NCBI GenBank assembly: GCA_026686845.1
Contig: JAIVEN010000001.1
Location: forward strand, 35,952,001 to 36,016,000
Reading direction: 5' to 3'
DNA from: Adenanthera pavonina
Lineage: Eukaryota; Streptophyta; Magnoliopsida; Fabales; Fabaceae
Length of the DNA: 64,000 bases
The notes beneath the pieces were generated by a model. It did no database searches. It was not told where the DNA came from and saw nothing but the letters and a program-made list of their open reading frames with translations. The translations under genes were made by a program, and so were the position numbers. Shown here piece by piece: positions 11,500-22,860 of this stretch; the first letter of the stretch is position 1; every line of letters starts with the position of its first letter.

Positions 11500-12459
11500 T
11501 GATGAACGACCCAAGCGGAACTTGTCCGATTGAACCTCCAATGACTCGGAATGAACCACGGATCGTGCTAGAATCAAATAAGGACACATGAACAACAAAG
11601 AAAGCACAAGGAGAGGAAATATGTGAATCTGAAAATTAAGAACAAAATAATGCACGAAAATTCAAGAAAATAAGAAAGATATGTTGGTCAATGGGGTAAG
11701 ACCCTAAGAGAACCTGTCTCTTAGAACCCTAGCCTTGGGACGCCACAAAGAAAAACCACTCCTTTGATAAGTCTAAGAATTTTCTCAAGAACACAAGGAT
11801 ACAAGAGAAAAACTCACAAGAAAGAACATAAGTTCTAAAAATTCATTCTCATTAATTTGTCTTCTTTTCAAAGTACATAAGTGGCTCCTTATATAAATGA
11901 ATAAGGCAACTAAAACCCTAGGCTAAAATTAAAAACGAAAATTACAATGAAAATAAATAAAATAATCAAATCTAATCAATCCTAAAGAGATACCACAATC
12001 TAAATGAAAAAGGAAATAAAATATTCCTCAAATCAATTAAAAGGTGGTACCTTTCTTACTTTAACTAATAGAAAATTCTAGAACCTAAATTTTTAAAATA
12101 GGAAACAACCAAAACTTAATCTCCAAGATATAATCTTTGACCAAAAGCCCTTATTTCTGAAAATAAAATAAAATAAACGAAAATTCTAAATAAATTAGCT
12201 TAAAGAAGATTCCTTTTTAATTGATCACATGAGTGGCACATGATCACTTAAGTAATCTTCTCTAATTGGACTTCTCTTGGGCTTGGATCTGAAACTTGTA
12301 ATTTACAGTTGATGATCACAGCTACAAGCTCCTTTTGGGCTACAACTTTAATCAAGTGACTGGGCTCTAATTCGTAGAGCTCTTGGATCACTTCAATGCT
12401 TTGATTCCTTGCTCTTAATTTTGAACTCTTGCAAGCCATGCCCAGCCCTTACTCTATCA
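11500..12459 (-). repeat. TG1 3' LTR
   Basis: 960 bp, starting on the plus strand with TGATGAACGACCCAAGCGG and ending ACTCTATCA next to the purine tract. It has a TATA-like box (minus-strand TTTATATAAGG near 11890-11900) and the shared block GGGACGCCACAAAG. On the minus strand the beginning of the LTR is coding: the tail ORF crosses the boundary and stops at 12393. Confidence 0.85.
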
Positions 12460-12761
12460 TTCCCTCCCTCCTCGAAAGGATTCGTCCTCGAATCTCCATA
12501 ATCTACATGGAAGGAAAGGGAACGATTAGAAGCATCAAATAGATAATATGGACTATACTTACCATTTAGGCTTAATTGATGCATCTTTGCTTTCATCCAT
12601 CCATGAACTTGAAGGAAATCAGTCTCCCTTTGCTGCAAATTTGTTTTAAATGTTCGTCCAAGCCTTTGCAACCATAACATTGCTCCAGGGTCGAAAATCT
12701 TATTTTCAAGCATTGGTGAAGAAAATCTGGATTCTTTCTTCATATCATTTTCACCAATATC
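12393..12761 (-). pseudogene. TG1 pol-like C-terminal tail, crossing into the LTR
   Basis: An open minus-strand frame from the conserved CAG|G acceptor-like site at 12761. It reads DIGENDMKK, ENKIFDPGAMLWLQRLGRTF, VHGWMKAKMHQ, then DSRTNPFEEGGND and ends inside the LTR. DSRTNPF(Q/E)EGG is typical of the extreme C-terminus of plant Gypsy pol (family knowledge), so this looks like a kept remnant of pol whose codons double as the purine tract. The same tail is present in TG2, TG3, TG4 and TG5. Whether it is translated, and how it joins gag, is unknown. Confidence 0.6.
12460..12474 (-). other. TG1 polypurine tract
   Basis: Minus-strand CGAGGAGGGAGGGAA directly abuts the 3' LTR start. It is the plus-strand primer expected in an LTR element and is simultaneously the codons for FEEGG in the tail frame. 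Confidence 0.85.
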
Positions 12762-13963
12762 CTGCCATAAAGAACTAGACACAAACTTGACACAACTAAA
12801 CTTAAATGAAACCAAAGGGTTAAAGAAAAGATGAGGACAAAATTAGGACAAAACATGACACAAAAAGACTCAAAAGGGACTAAGGTGGGACAATGATTAT
12901 ATGGGAACGATTCATGGGCTTTATCCAAAGCACAGGAATAGTTTTTAACATGCCCATTAAAATCAACACAATAAAAATCTCCAATCACCATGTCAAGATG
13001 ATCAATCTCATCAGTGTAATCATAAGGACTACTAGGAATTAGCATGCTATTACCTAAAGAATTTTCAATCAAATCACTAACATGTAAAGCATGATGTTCC
13101 TCGAAAAGTTGTATGCAATCATGGTTAATCTTATAAGCACAAGCAACTTCATTATTTTCCAATTGTGCTACATCGAGATTTTTAATTTGCATATTAGAAG
13201 CACAACTAGAATCATCAAAACTTTCTACCACAACACCATCAATATCTAGGTCACTTTTCTCCATTATAAGTTGCAAACTTTTAATCTCATTATCACATTC
13301 AACATCATTTGCAACACTAACCAAATCTAATGACTCATCATAAGAGATATCACTAAAAGAGATTTGAGAGTTAGATATACCTGTAGTGGATTCTCCTGTT
13401 TCATCATCACTAGTTGAAGCCGCAACTTCTTCATCCACTTGATCAACTTCCTTTAGGTAGGCATCACAAGAATCTTGAACCGCCAAAACTTTCACCTCTT
13501 CACAATGTTCAACAACATTCTCACCTTCAGGAGGGTGTTCATGTATATGTGATGATGCAAACTTTTTCTTCATGATCATTTTCATCTCACTCCATGTTGC
13601 AATAGAAGGCTCTCCATTAGTAATTCTTCTAGTTTCAATCCGTTTCCACCAAGAAGCAACTTTTTTACCCACTAGAAGGTAAGCACATTGTACCTTCTCT
13701 AACTCAGAGTAATTGCAACATTCAAATACTTGATCAACTTTTCTTTCCCACTCCAAGTAAACACTAAGATCCTTCTCACCATGGAACAATGGGATTTTTG
13801 ATTTAATGTTGCTAAGAACATTCATGTGAGTAGAAACCTTTGAATCACGCCTTGTTTTAGTTTTAGAGGGAGACTCAAGGTGATCCAATTTTGCATTCAC
13901 CTCCTCAATTTGATCATTAAAGGTCCTTAATAAGGCTTTAAGATCAAATTGCCTACCAGCCAT
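12740..13963 (-). CDS. TG1 gag with internal deletion
   Basis: Starts at the ATG at 13963 (MAGRQFDLKALLRTF); the longer upstream frame crosses the leader acceptor and is less likely. Residues 8-35 look like a short coiled coil. Residues 50-150 form the Retrotrans_gag-type domain: KIPLFHGEKDLSVYLEWERK, a CNYSELEKVQ helix, then SWWKRIETRR. An acidic region follows. Compared with TG5 it lacks the Lys/Arg/Glu-rich block and most of the Ser/Phe-rich tract: the frame jumps from AHESFPYNHC straight to LVPFESFCVMF without breaking. It presumably forms capsid-like particles with proteins from an autonomous relative, which is inference. No zinc knuckle is present. Confidence 0.75.
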   Translation of the reverse strand: MAGRQFDLKALLRTFNDQIEEVNAKLDHLESPSKTKTRRDSKVSTHMNVLSNIKSKIPLFHGEKDLSVYLEWERKVDQVFECCNYSELEKVQCAYLLVGKKVASWWKRIETRRITNGEPSIATWSEMKMIMKKKFASSHIHEHPPEGENVVEHCEEVKVLAVQDSCDAYLKEVDQVDEEVAASTSDDETGESTTGISNSQISFSDISYDESLDLVSVANDVECDNEIKSLQLIMEKSDLDIDGVVVESFDDSSCASNMQIKNLDVAQLENNEVACAYKINHDCIQLFEEHHALHVSDLIENSLGNSMLIPSSPYDYTDEIDHLDMVIGDFYCVDFNGHVKNYSCALDKAHESFPYNHCPTLVPFESFCVMFCPNFVLIFSLTLWFHLSLVVSSLCLVLYGRILVKMI

Positions 13964-13974
13964 GCTTATAACCT

Positions 13975-15255
13975 GAAATGTTAGTGAAAACAAAAGCTGA
14001 AAGAAATATGGACCTCACAAATCACTCTCTGACGTGTTTCTACTCAAAAATTTATTAGCACTCATGTTTCACACAAAAAGATTGGCTTTTTCAACGATGT
14101 AAAACACTCTTGCCTTTTACAACTCAACTTGCTCCCTATAGTGTTCTTAATCAAATTCCAACAAGTCAAAAGGAGAAGTATGTATGAAGTGGCAATCTCA
14201 AAACTAAAGTCCCAAAATTCAAAGTCCTCAATGAATCAGATTTTAGACCAACAATCAAGAAGGATAATGTGCACCAATTTTGATCACTAAGAGGATGTAG
14301 TATTCAAGAAGGGAAAAACGTGCACAAATATTGACCAATAGAAAGTTTATATGTGTAGCATGTTCTTATGGAAAGAAAAGGAAGGAAAATGTTGGTGATG
14401 AATTTAGGAAAGTGGCATGACAATTATGGAAGGAAAGGAAAGCACAAAATCTGGACAAAATCAAGAATAAAGCAAGATACACAAACAACAATTTTAGGAA
14501 ACTAAGAAAGGAAACAGGAAGGTAAAATGAAAGAAAAAAAAATAGGAAGCTAATGTCCAGCAAAAGAAAGACGAATTGAGGAAACAAAGGGAGGAAGCAA
14601 AATAGGAAAGTAGCAAATCCAATCAAATCCTTGTAGCTTACCACCCAAGTGTTGAAATTAGGAAACCTTATTGTGACTTGTATTGCAAGAACTACAAAAT
14701 TAAGCAACTTTCTCAACTTGCAATGCACTTAATCACAAATTAGGAAACTTGTAGCAATTTGTATCCAATAAGCAAATCTGCTTTTTTTTTCTTTTTTTTT
14801 TGGCTGTCACTATTTTTTTTTTCTTTTTGTTAGCAGCCACTCAATTTCTTCTCTCTCTTTTTTTTGCACGAATTTTTTTCTTTCTTTCTTTCTTTTTCTT
14901 TTTTTCAATTTTCTAGGCAACACTTACACAAGATGGAAAACTAATAATTTGAGCAAATACATATATATATAAATAAAGAAATTCGATTTTTTTTTAAATT
15001 TTATCTTGACAACACAATCACAATAGAAAAATAGGAAACCACAAAGGAAGAAGAACAAATCACAAAAGGGAAGAAACAACAGAGATGGTAAGACAAGAAA
15101 TTGATGGAAAAGCCACAAACTTTGAGAGATAAGAAAGCATCAAGCCACAAAGAAGAACAAGGGACAGAATTGAAACACAAGATGGAAATATGGATAGAGG
15201 GATGAGACAAAGAATAAGAAGAGAAAAGCACAAGCCTTGAAGCTAGCAAACCAAA
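13975..15255 (-). other. TG1 untranslated leader
   Basis: About 1.3 kb between primer site and gag, with no conserved coding sequence. It is intron-like: on the minus strand CACTAACATTTCAG lies ten bases before the ATG (acceptor at 13973-13974). Long T and TTTC runs lie at about 14780-14910. The CACTGTTC-type repeats seen in TG3-TG5 are absent. Short open frames here show no homology. Confidence 0.55.
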
Positions 15256-15267
15256 GCTCTGATGCCA
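15256..15267 (-). other. TG1 primer-binding site
   Basis: Minus-strand TGGCATCAGAGC, one mismatch from the initiator-Met complement TGGTATCAGAGC, two bases from the end of the 5' LTR. Confidence 0.85.
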
Positions 15268-15269
15268 AA

Positions 15270-16227
15270 TGATGAAAGACCCAAGCGGAACTCGTCCGAT
15301 TGAACCTCCAATGACTCGGAATGAACCACGGATCGTGCTAGAATCAAATAAGGACACACGAACAACAAAGAAAACACAAGACAGATGAACACATTAAACA
15401 AGAAAAATAGGATAATAAATCTGAACGAAAATAACAAGAAAATAGGAAAGATATGTTGGTCAATGAGATAAGACCCTAAGAGAACCCGTCTCTTAGAACC
15501 CTAGCCTTGGGACGCCACAAAGGAAAACCACTCCTTTGATAAGTCTAAGAATTCTCTCAAGAACACAAGGGATACAAGAGAAAAACTCACAAAAAAAGAA
15601 CATAAGTTCTAAAAATTCATTCTCATTAATCTGTCTATTCCAAAGTACATAGGTGGCTCCTTATATAAATGAATAAGGCAACTAAAACCCTAGGCTAAAA
15701 TTAAAAACGAAAATTACAATGAGAATAAATAAAATAATCAAATCTAATCAATCCTAAAGAAGATACCACAATCTAAATGAAAAAGGAAATAAAATATTCC
15801 TCAAATCAATCAAAAGGTGGTACCTTTCTTATTTGAACTAATAGAAAATTCTAGAACCTAATCTTTAAAAATTAGGAAACAATCAAAACTTAATATCCAA
15901 GACAATCTTTGACCATATGCCTTATTTCTGAAAATTTAATAATAAAAAATGAAAATTCTAAATAAAATAGAATAAAGAAGATTCCTTTTTAGTTAATCAC
16001 ATGAGTGGCACATGATCACTTAAGTAATCTCCTTTAAATGGCCTCTTTTTGGGCTTAGATCTGTAACTTGCAAGGAAGAGAACATAATCAAGCTTGTTGG
16101 ACTTCTTGGGCTAGATCATCTATGCCTTTCAATGGAACTTTAGCCTCCCAATCTTGATTTCTAAGTGATGAAGCTTCCTTTTGATGCTTTACAATTTGTC
16201 CAAGAACCCTCAACATTTCATGCCTCA
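15270..16227 (-). repeat. TG1 5' LTR (outer part divergent)
   Basis: Starts on the plus strand TGATGAAAGACCCAAGCGG and matches the 3' LTR closely to about 16060. Beyond that the sequence no longer aligns with the 3' LTR although the total length would be similar (about 958 bp). The true end is uncertain. The mismatch points to recombination between related elements or to replacement of U3. Confidence 0.65.
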
Positions 16228-16229
16228 AG

Positions 16230-16641
16230 CGTACTTAAGCAAATAATGTGAAAATCTGCCCAGTTTTCATCCCATATGTTTACTCTACTATTTCAATTTT
16301 CCTTGAGTCTTGTTTTGTCGAATTTGCCCCTAGTTCTTTGTTGCAGGTTATTATTGTAAATGTTATGGAGGGAAAATCCAGTTCTTATCTACAAATGCAT
16401 GACAACAAGTCATATGCAATTCAAACTAATTGTCATTACAAGGTTTTTGATCCCGAAGATTGGTTTGGAATGCAAGATTGGAAAGATGAAACTTTAAAAG
16501 GGATGAATTTGTGGTCAAGAGTCATTATTACACCACAAGCTCAAGCAGGGATTGAAGAGAAGAGAATCAATTAGGCTTGAAAAGTAAGTATACTCCCTAT
16601 TTTTTATTTGTTGTTTTTAAGTGAAAAGTCAGTTCATTATG
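16230..16641 (+). pseudogene. 3' internal fragment of a plus-strand TG relative
   Basis: The fragment starts near KICPVFIPY, homologous to the QICPDF segment of TG4, passes the conserved acceptor-like TTTGTTGCAG|G at 16345-16346, and continues through YAIQTNCHYKVFDPEDWF, matching the tail of TG4 (YVIQTNGLHSKVFDPRDW). It stops at 16572 and is followed by a GTAAGTATACTCC segment as in other copies. The DSRTNPF tail and purine tract are missing. It ends in a 20-bp stretch shared with the left flank of the solo LTR at 1902. Confidence 0.6.
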
Positions 16642-17468
16642 TGATAGAGTACAATTGAGGCATGAAGCATTTGGTGTCCTTGGACATGGCAATGAGCTTG
16701 GAAAGAGCATGAAGCCCAACTATTTGAATCAACCTGCAGCCTAAGAAAAGAGCTACAAAGTATGAAAAATGCTTCCAATCATATAAGATAATGATCCAAG
16801 CACAAAAGAAGCCCATTTGGGAGATATAACTTGAAGACAATGTGTGCTTCTCATTTGACCATTAAAAGTGACGTTTTTATATGATTAATATTTAGGTCAA
16901 AAGTTTCCCATTTAAATTAGGCTGTTTTTTTTTGCTGATTTCTTTTAAGTTTGTTTCCTAATTTGAAAAAAGTGATAGGAGCCATCTTTGGAGAATTAAT
17001 TCAGCACCTTATGTCCAGATTCATTGTATAATGAGGTGTCACCCTTTAGGAATATTTAATGCTTATTATTCCTAGGGATTCTTGGTAGCCTTTTTCCATC
17101 TATAAATAGGCACCACTTTGTAAGGTTTTCTACACAACATGAATAAATGAATTTCTTTTCAGCAACTTTGTTGTTGTTCAATGAGTTCTTCCTTGCTTAT
17201 TCTTGAGTGTCAGAAAGAATGAGGACTTATCAAGGAGTGGTGATCCTTGTGGCATCCTGGAGTTAGGATTCAAGAGACAGGTTCTCTTGGAGTCTATTTC
17301 CTTCGACCAACATTTTGTTTCAGTTTTCTTATTTTCGTTGTCTCTATTTTTCAGTTTTGTTCATTGTTGTTCTTTATTGTTCTTGTGTTCATTTCATCTT
17401 TCCTTGAGTTGCACGATCCTTAACTCAAAGAAGGCTCTTAGGACGGGTTCCTAACGTGTCTTCCATCA
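16642..17468 (+). mobile_element. Solo LTR, family S, copy 3
   Basis: An 827-bp copy of the TGATAGAGTACAATTGAGG family ending TCTTCCATCA. Unlike copies 1 and 2 its flanks disagree: TTATG on the left, AATCG on the right. The left flank TGAAAAGTCAGTTCATTATG is identical to that of copy 1. The copy was probably rearranged after insertion. TATA-like CTATAAATAGG near 17100. Confidence 0.8.
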
Positions 17469-17497
17469 AATCGTTTCACAAACTTATGAAAATTTTC

Positions 17498-19886
17498 TAT
17501 AAAAGAAGGTAGTTAAGCTTTGAATTTCAATTAACCCAATATTAAATGAGATGACTAATTAAATGACTAATTATTAGCTCATGATTTCAAAATGGTTTTC
17601 AAGAAATAAGCTATCTAATAAGGATAAAGCTTCAATTTCAAACTAGTTCTAAGTGTTCAATTGGTTTTCCTGAAAATATTTTGGCATATGGGGATAAGAT
17701 CTCAATTTCAAAGATATTTCTAAGTGTTTACCTTGTTTTCAAGATAATATTTTACCTTATACGCATAACCATTTAAAGTTATAGGGATAAAGACTCAATC
17801 TCAAAGCTTTTCTAATATCCATTCTTTAATTTCATGAAAAGGGATTGAGGTTATCCGTATAATACAGCTTAGGGATCAAGTTCTCAAGTCTATCCATGAG
17901 GTTATTGATAAGTGAACCCTTATGGAATCAATCCAAAGAACCCACTTAAAACGAATGACACTCAGATCGTTGCAATTGCAAGGAACACGAAAACTGAAAA
18001 AATAGAAACAGCAAGAAGGAAACAGAAAAGATATGTTGGTCGAGGTGAATTACAACCCAAGAGAACCGGTCTCTTGAACCCTAGTTCCAGTGACGCCACA
18101 AGGAAGGACCAATTCCTTGATAAGTCATAATTTCATAATAGCACTCAAAGAACGCAAGAGAAACTCACAAAGTCTGAAACTTTAATCATTCAAAAAAACG
18201 TACATGAAAGTTAGCCTTAAATAGGCAAGATAAAATTTAACCTAATAAGCCTAGAAACCCTAATTAATTTGGGCTCAAGTAATCCTAATAGGATTAGGAG
18301 ACTTTAGGTCCAAACAACGCTCCTATTGGACCTAGGAAACTAGTAAAATAAAATTTTAAAATAAAATAACGAAAATTCATAAGAAAAATAATAAAAAAAG
18401 ACCTAAGCCCTTATAAACATGCCACCACATTAATGAAATCACATGTTTGGCACATGACATGCTTATTTACAAGGTGGGCTATCAAAAGACTACTAATTAA
18501 CTAATTGGACTTTATTAATTAACAAAGTTCAGCCCATAATTAATAAAAATGAAATTAGTACTAATGAAGCCCAATAATGCTTAAATCACATGCTATTTTA
18601 ATGAAGTACATGATCTTTTAATTAATTTCTTCCAATGGGCTTCTCTTGGGCTTGAATCTTTCCAAGTGATAAGGCCTCCTACCATGTTCCTGAATTTGTC
18701 CAAGCCATCCTCTATTAGTTATCCTGATAAGGTAGCTACCTTATTTATATAACAAAGTGAACAGTAAAGAAAAGTGATATTGTTAGCCCATTATTCGCAT
18801 AACCTAGGAAAGTTATTTGCATAACGAGTGTCACAGAGCACTTGGACTCCTTGGGTAAACAGGTTATCCGCATAACCAAGGAAGATTATCCGCATAACCT
18901 ATATTTCAAAATACTTGAACTACCCTCGAGTAAACAGGTTACCCACATAACCAAGGAAGGTTATCCACATAACCTATATTTCAGAATACTTGAACTTTCC
19001 TTGGGTAAATAGGTTGTCCGCATAACCTTGGGAGGTTATCCTGATAACCTAAGCTTCCCGAAAATTCAGTTTGAGAAAAACTTAATGTTATCCTAATAAC
19101 TTAGTAGGTTTTCAGAAAAATGATTCTAAGCTAAAACTTAGTCATTTTGGATAGTAAGTTATCCGTATAACCTGGCTAGGTTATTAGTATAATAAAAAGC
19201 TCCAAGTTGAACACAAAAGCAAACAGTTACCCGTTATTCGCATAACCTGAGGAGGTTATCCATATTACCTCTGTCAGATGCATTTAATGCAATTGGTGAA
19301 TGGCTAATCTTTGTTTCCAATAGATAGTTCTGCCCCAAGACTATAAATATGATCTCATTTAAGTTATTGGGTAATGAGAAAAACTATATACACGACAAAA
19401 CTCTACTAATTCATTTATTGATTCATTCAAAACTCAACTACCCTCTGTTTTACTCATTTATCATATCTCAACTTTCATATCTACTCTTTTGAGAGTGTTT
19501 TCATTCTGTAAAACATTTAAACACTTGTAGAGAGCATTTAGTGTGAGATTACACAAAGGGAGATAGTCTTACTCTTGAGTGAGAAAAGTCAGAAAACTTG
19601 TTTTAGTCTGAAGTTCGGGCTGGTGTTGTACTGCGGTCATTGCAAGAACCCATTCGAATCTTGCAAGAGATAGTGAAAAAATCTCAAGTATTGGCTTGGG
19701 GACTGGATATAGGTCAAGTGGAATAGACCGAACTAGGATAAATTACTGAGTTCTTTTTCCTTTACTCTTTATCTTTTATACTCTATTTTCACTTACCTTT
19801 TTAGTATCACTATTGTGTTTCATCTTTGCAGAAAAATTTCAATCTTTCCAATTCACCCCTTTCTTTGGAAGCCACCTGGACTAACA
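17498..19886 (+). mobile_element. Copia LTR, copy 2, split by a TG-type solo LTR
   Basis: Homologous throughout to 6925-9336 and ending GGACTAACA at 19886. Without the 812-bp insert (plus its 5-bp duplication) it is about 1.57 kb, the same as copy 1. It lacks a primer site next to it, so it is a solo or a 3' LTR. It could be the 3' LTR of the element whose gag lies at 9392, with pol lost in between, but the outer flanks do not give a clear duplication. Confidence 0.7.
17906..18717 (-). mobile_element. Solo LTR of the TG5 subfamily
   Basis: 812 bp, starting TGATAAGTGAACCCTTATGG and ending CCATCCTCTATTA, with perfect GTTAT duplications at 17901-17905 and 18718-18722. Its length equals that of the TG5 LTRs and it aligns along its whole length. 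It sits inside the palindromic motif array of the Copia LTR; the uninterrupted site is seen near 7325. Confidence 0.9.
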
Positions 19887-20043
19887 GTAATCACATGAGA
19901 TAATTAATGACATTAAATGGATGATGGAATAGAACTTTCCAAGGAAAATCTCACTCAAAATCACTAAGAAAACCCTAATTAATTACCAAGTAAACCACTA
20001 AATTACTCAATCAATGTGGAAAACTCACCAATGGAAAGAATCA
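19887..20043. other. Short non-coding spacer
   Basis: AT-rich sequence between the Copia LTR and the MITE. Nothing recognisable. Confidence 0.5.
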
Positions 20044-20436
20044 GGGCCTGTTTGACAGTATTTTCTATTTTATTGTTTTCAAAATAAAAAAGTTTGAATA
20101 AGTTTTGTGAAACTGTTTTCAAGAATAAGTTTTGAAAACAAGAAAATAAAAAAATCTGTTTGAATAATTATTCTCAAAATCATAACTAGTGAGTGATAGA
20201 TGAGTTATTTAAAATTTATAACTTTACCATTAATGAGGTGGGTGTTTTTCACCTTTTCTTGTGTTTTCCAGAATAAAAACTATAAAACACCTTAAAGTTG
20301 TTCTGAGTTTTTTGTTCTTTTATTTTTTTATTTCTTAGAACAGTTTAAAAAAAACAGGTCTACCAAATAAGTTTTCTTTTTTTTTCTATTTTCAAAAACA
20401 AAAAAACTGTTTTTAAAAACAGAACCAAACAGTCCC
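20044..20436. mobile_element. Tourist-like (PIF/Harbinger) MITE, copy 1
   Basis: 393 bp with terminal repeats GGGCCTGTTTGACAG and, inward from the right, GGGACTGTTTGGTTC. The flanks are TCA and TTA, consistent with a mutated TTA duplication. The interior aligns in inverted orientation with the MITE at 55670-55993, including the GGTGAAAAACACCCACC-type segment. No coding capacity. Confidence 0.75.
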
Positions 20437-20439
20437 TTA

Positions 20440-20892
20440 GTCATCAAATCCATGGAATATAATAAAATATCACAAAATATGTATAAAACCAAGGATTTAA
20501 TACATTTTCTCACAAATTACTCAAAATTGGCTAAAACATGAAAATACACTAAAACCACAAAATAGCCAAAATAATACAATAAAAATGCTAAATTTAGAGG
20601 AAAAAAATATAGTAAAATATTGTCACATTAGGTAACCAAAGAGTTTGTTAAAAAATTGTCTATTCTTTGCTTGTATATTATTAACTTTCCTACTTTTGAA
20701 GTTTTAAATATTATTTATATAGAAAATTTCTCTTCTATTTGCAATTGTAGTACCTCTAATCCTCTCCACAAAGTCCAAGCCCACATTACTATTAAGCTGT
20801 GTCATTACATTACTGCCTATTGGATATTGACCTTCCTTAAGATCAAGAGTTAGAGAAGTATCATTAAAAGAAGGCAAGGCATAATCGATGCA
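20440..20892. other. Gene-free AT-rich stretch before the LINE
   Basis: Contains only short frames without homology. The right part may be the 5' untranslated region of the LINE, but no clear LINE start or target duplication is visible. Confidence 0.4.
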
Positions 20893-20894
20893 CC

Positions 20895-22860
20895 ATGAAC
20901 CTTCCTCCAGATGAAATAACCTCCAGTGACAATCCCTCATATGAACCTTCCACCAAAGACTGTGAACGTTCTCTAGGCCGATTAGTGCCCTTAGACTGTG
21001 AACGTTCTCCTACTACGACAATCCACAGTGCACACACAACCTGGGAACAAGACACAGGGGAGACTATGAGCATCTCCACTATGATGAAAGATGACTCACC
21101 ACCTCTGCCGGAGGACAGCCACTCAATGAAGAAAGCTAAGACTGCTGATGAAGAAAAGTGATTAACCAGGGAAACCCAAATTCCTACACCGTGGGGTAAG
21201 ATGTCCTGCAAGGAAAAATTGATTGGTAACAACCCAATAGCACTAGAATTGCAGACGACGAAATCGTTATGGAGAAAAGAGCTATTACGATCTCCGTGGA
21301 GAACAGGGTTCCTTCTATTACCTTAAAAGGACATCCTGTACAAGAATATGGCCAATACTGTTTTCATTCAACTTCTTGGGAGTAACATAGGGTACAGAAC
21401 TCTTCTTGCAAAAGTTACTGAACTCTAGAAACCTGTGGGTTCCTTCAAATTAGTAGATCTTGAAAATAACTTTTTCCTAGCCAGATTTTCTAGCGAGGAA
21501 GATGTCAAGACCGCCTTGTTAGGCGGCCCCTGGGTTGTACTAGGCCATTATCTCACTGTTCAACTATGGGCACCAGATTTCGACCCCTCTCAAGCCTCCA
21601 TTACCAAGACTCTCGCTTGGATAAGATTACCAAGGGTTTTATTCCAATATTACCATAAATCCATTTTGAGAGCTATTGAGGCAATCTTTGGGCAAGTGCT
21701 TCGTATTGACTACAACACCGAAGGTTGAGGCAGAGGATGATTTTCCAGGTTTGCTATGTTTCTTGACCTCACCAAGCCATTAATCTCCAAGCTTACAATT
21801 GATGAGCGACCACAGGTAGTTGAGTATGAAGGATTGCTAATCATATGCTGCCATTGCAGGATATATGGACACTTAGTTGAACAATGTCAGCAAAGGAAAG
21901 AAAAGATGGCGTGGATACTTCAACAAACATCAATACCCCTGTCGAGCCCAACTCCGACCAAATTCCAGCAAACCCACCACAAAAAGAAGAAGACAAATAT
22001 GGCCCCTGGATGCGAGTCCAAAGGCACGTGTGGAAAACTAACAAAAACAGCAAAAAGGTGACAGCTGAGACCTTCCCATCTGACGTTTCAGTAAGCACAA
22101 GATTCGATGCCCTAAGACACTCGGAAGATATGGTGACAGACATAGAAGACCTCTCACCAAACCTCCCCACCTTGAATCCTTTAGGTTCTGATCCTGTTGT
22201 CAAAGAAAACAATGTCCCATCAACACAATACTCCCAATCTTTAAATATCTCTGGCCCTTCCCACCCCACGTGACCACCATCCCAAGAGACAAAAAAACCC
22301 AATTTAACTCTAACCTGCAAAAAAGACAGCCCAAGCCCACTAAAACCATACCACCCACCCAAGACCTTTCACCATTTTCTACTAAGCCACTCTCAGATAC
22401 CCTTAGCCCAGAATCACCTTTGAAACCCAACATGGAAACCCAACCAAAAGATAGCCTCTTGACTTCCAAGGCCTATTCTAAGCATATGGTCCCAACCACG
22501 CTTATCAAAGGTAACCACACAGCTATTTCTATTGAAGACACCAGAGCAGTATTTAGCCCCTCCACTCAACCACCAAAACAACCATTCCTCCCATCAACCA
22601 AGCTAATGGAGAGAGAAATAAGCCCTGTATTGCTGAAAGTAAACGTAATATGAACCATGGAATTAAACTGCAAGAGGCTCGTAAAAGAAGAAATCCAAAA
22701 GTGAAAAAGAAAGAGTCAAGGAAGTCGCTTTCTAAAGAAACGATGGAGGCAATTAAGGAAGCATTGGATAACCTCTCATCAGAGGATGAAGAAGGAAGTC
22801 ATTATGGCGATGCACTAGAGGACAATACGGAACAATGGCTCAGTCTTTATCAATGAATTT
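20895..22860 (+). pseudogene. LINE ORF1 (DUF4283-like, CCHC knuckle), degraded
   Basis: A run of broken frames with the order usual for plant L1 ORF1. The N-terminal acidic segment from 20895 (MNLPPDEITSSDNPSYEP) stops at 21161. A DUF4283-like region at 21435-21728 contains FFLARFSSEEDVKTALLGGP and LTVQLWAPDFDPSQA. A knuckle follows near 21850, CCHCRIYGHLVEQC. A Pro/Thr/Ser-rich, Lys-rich C-terminal region runs to about 22856. The protein would bind LINE RNA (family knowledge). At least four breaks separate the pieces. The knuckle ORF and the 21884-22273 frame overlap in different phases, showing a frameshift near 21890. Confidence 0.75.

Larger units (their letters stand above)
11500..16227 (-). 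mobile_element. TG1: gag-only Gypsy-type LTR element, minus strand
   Basis: It consists of a left (3') LTR at 11500-12459, polypurine tract at 12460-12474, coding region 12393-13963, long leader, primer site at 15256-15267 and a right (5') LTR from 15270. No protease, reverse transcriptase or integrase is present. The two LTRs match well over their R/U5 halves but differ in the outer 200 bp or so, and the 5 bases left of the element (TAAAA) are not repeated at the right. The right boundary near 16220-16227 is therefore provisional and the copy may be recombinant. Confidence 0.75.

Noticed and set aside
14366..15118. Phe/Leu-rich minus-strand frames in the TG1 leader
   Set aside because: Translation of poly-T and TTTC runs; no conservation with other TG leaders.
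15001..15437. Minus-strand frames spanning the TG1 primer site and LTR
   Set aside because: They cross the LTR/primer-site boundary and have no conserved protein in the other copies.
21841..22469. Minus-strand frames opposite LINE ORF1
   Set aside because: Antisense to the knuckle and Pro-rich parts of ORF1, without recognisable domains.
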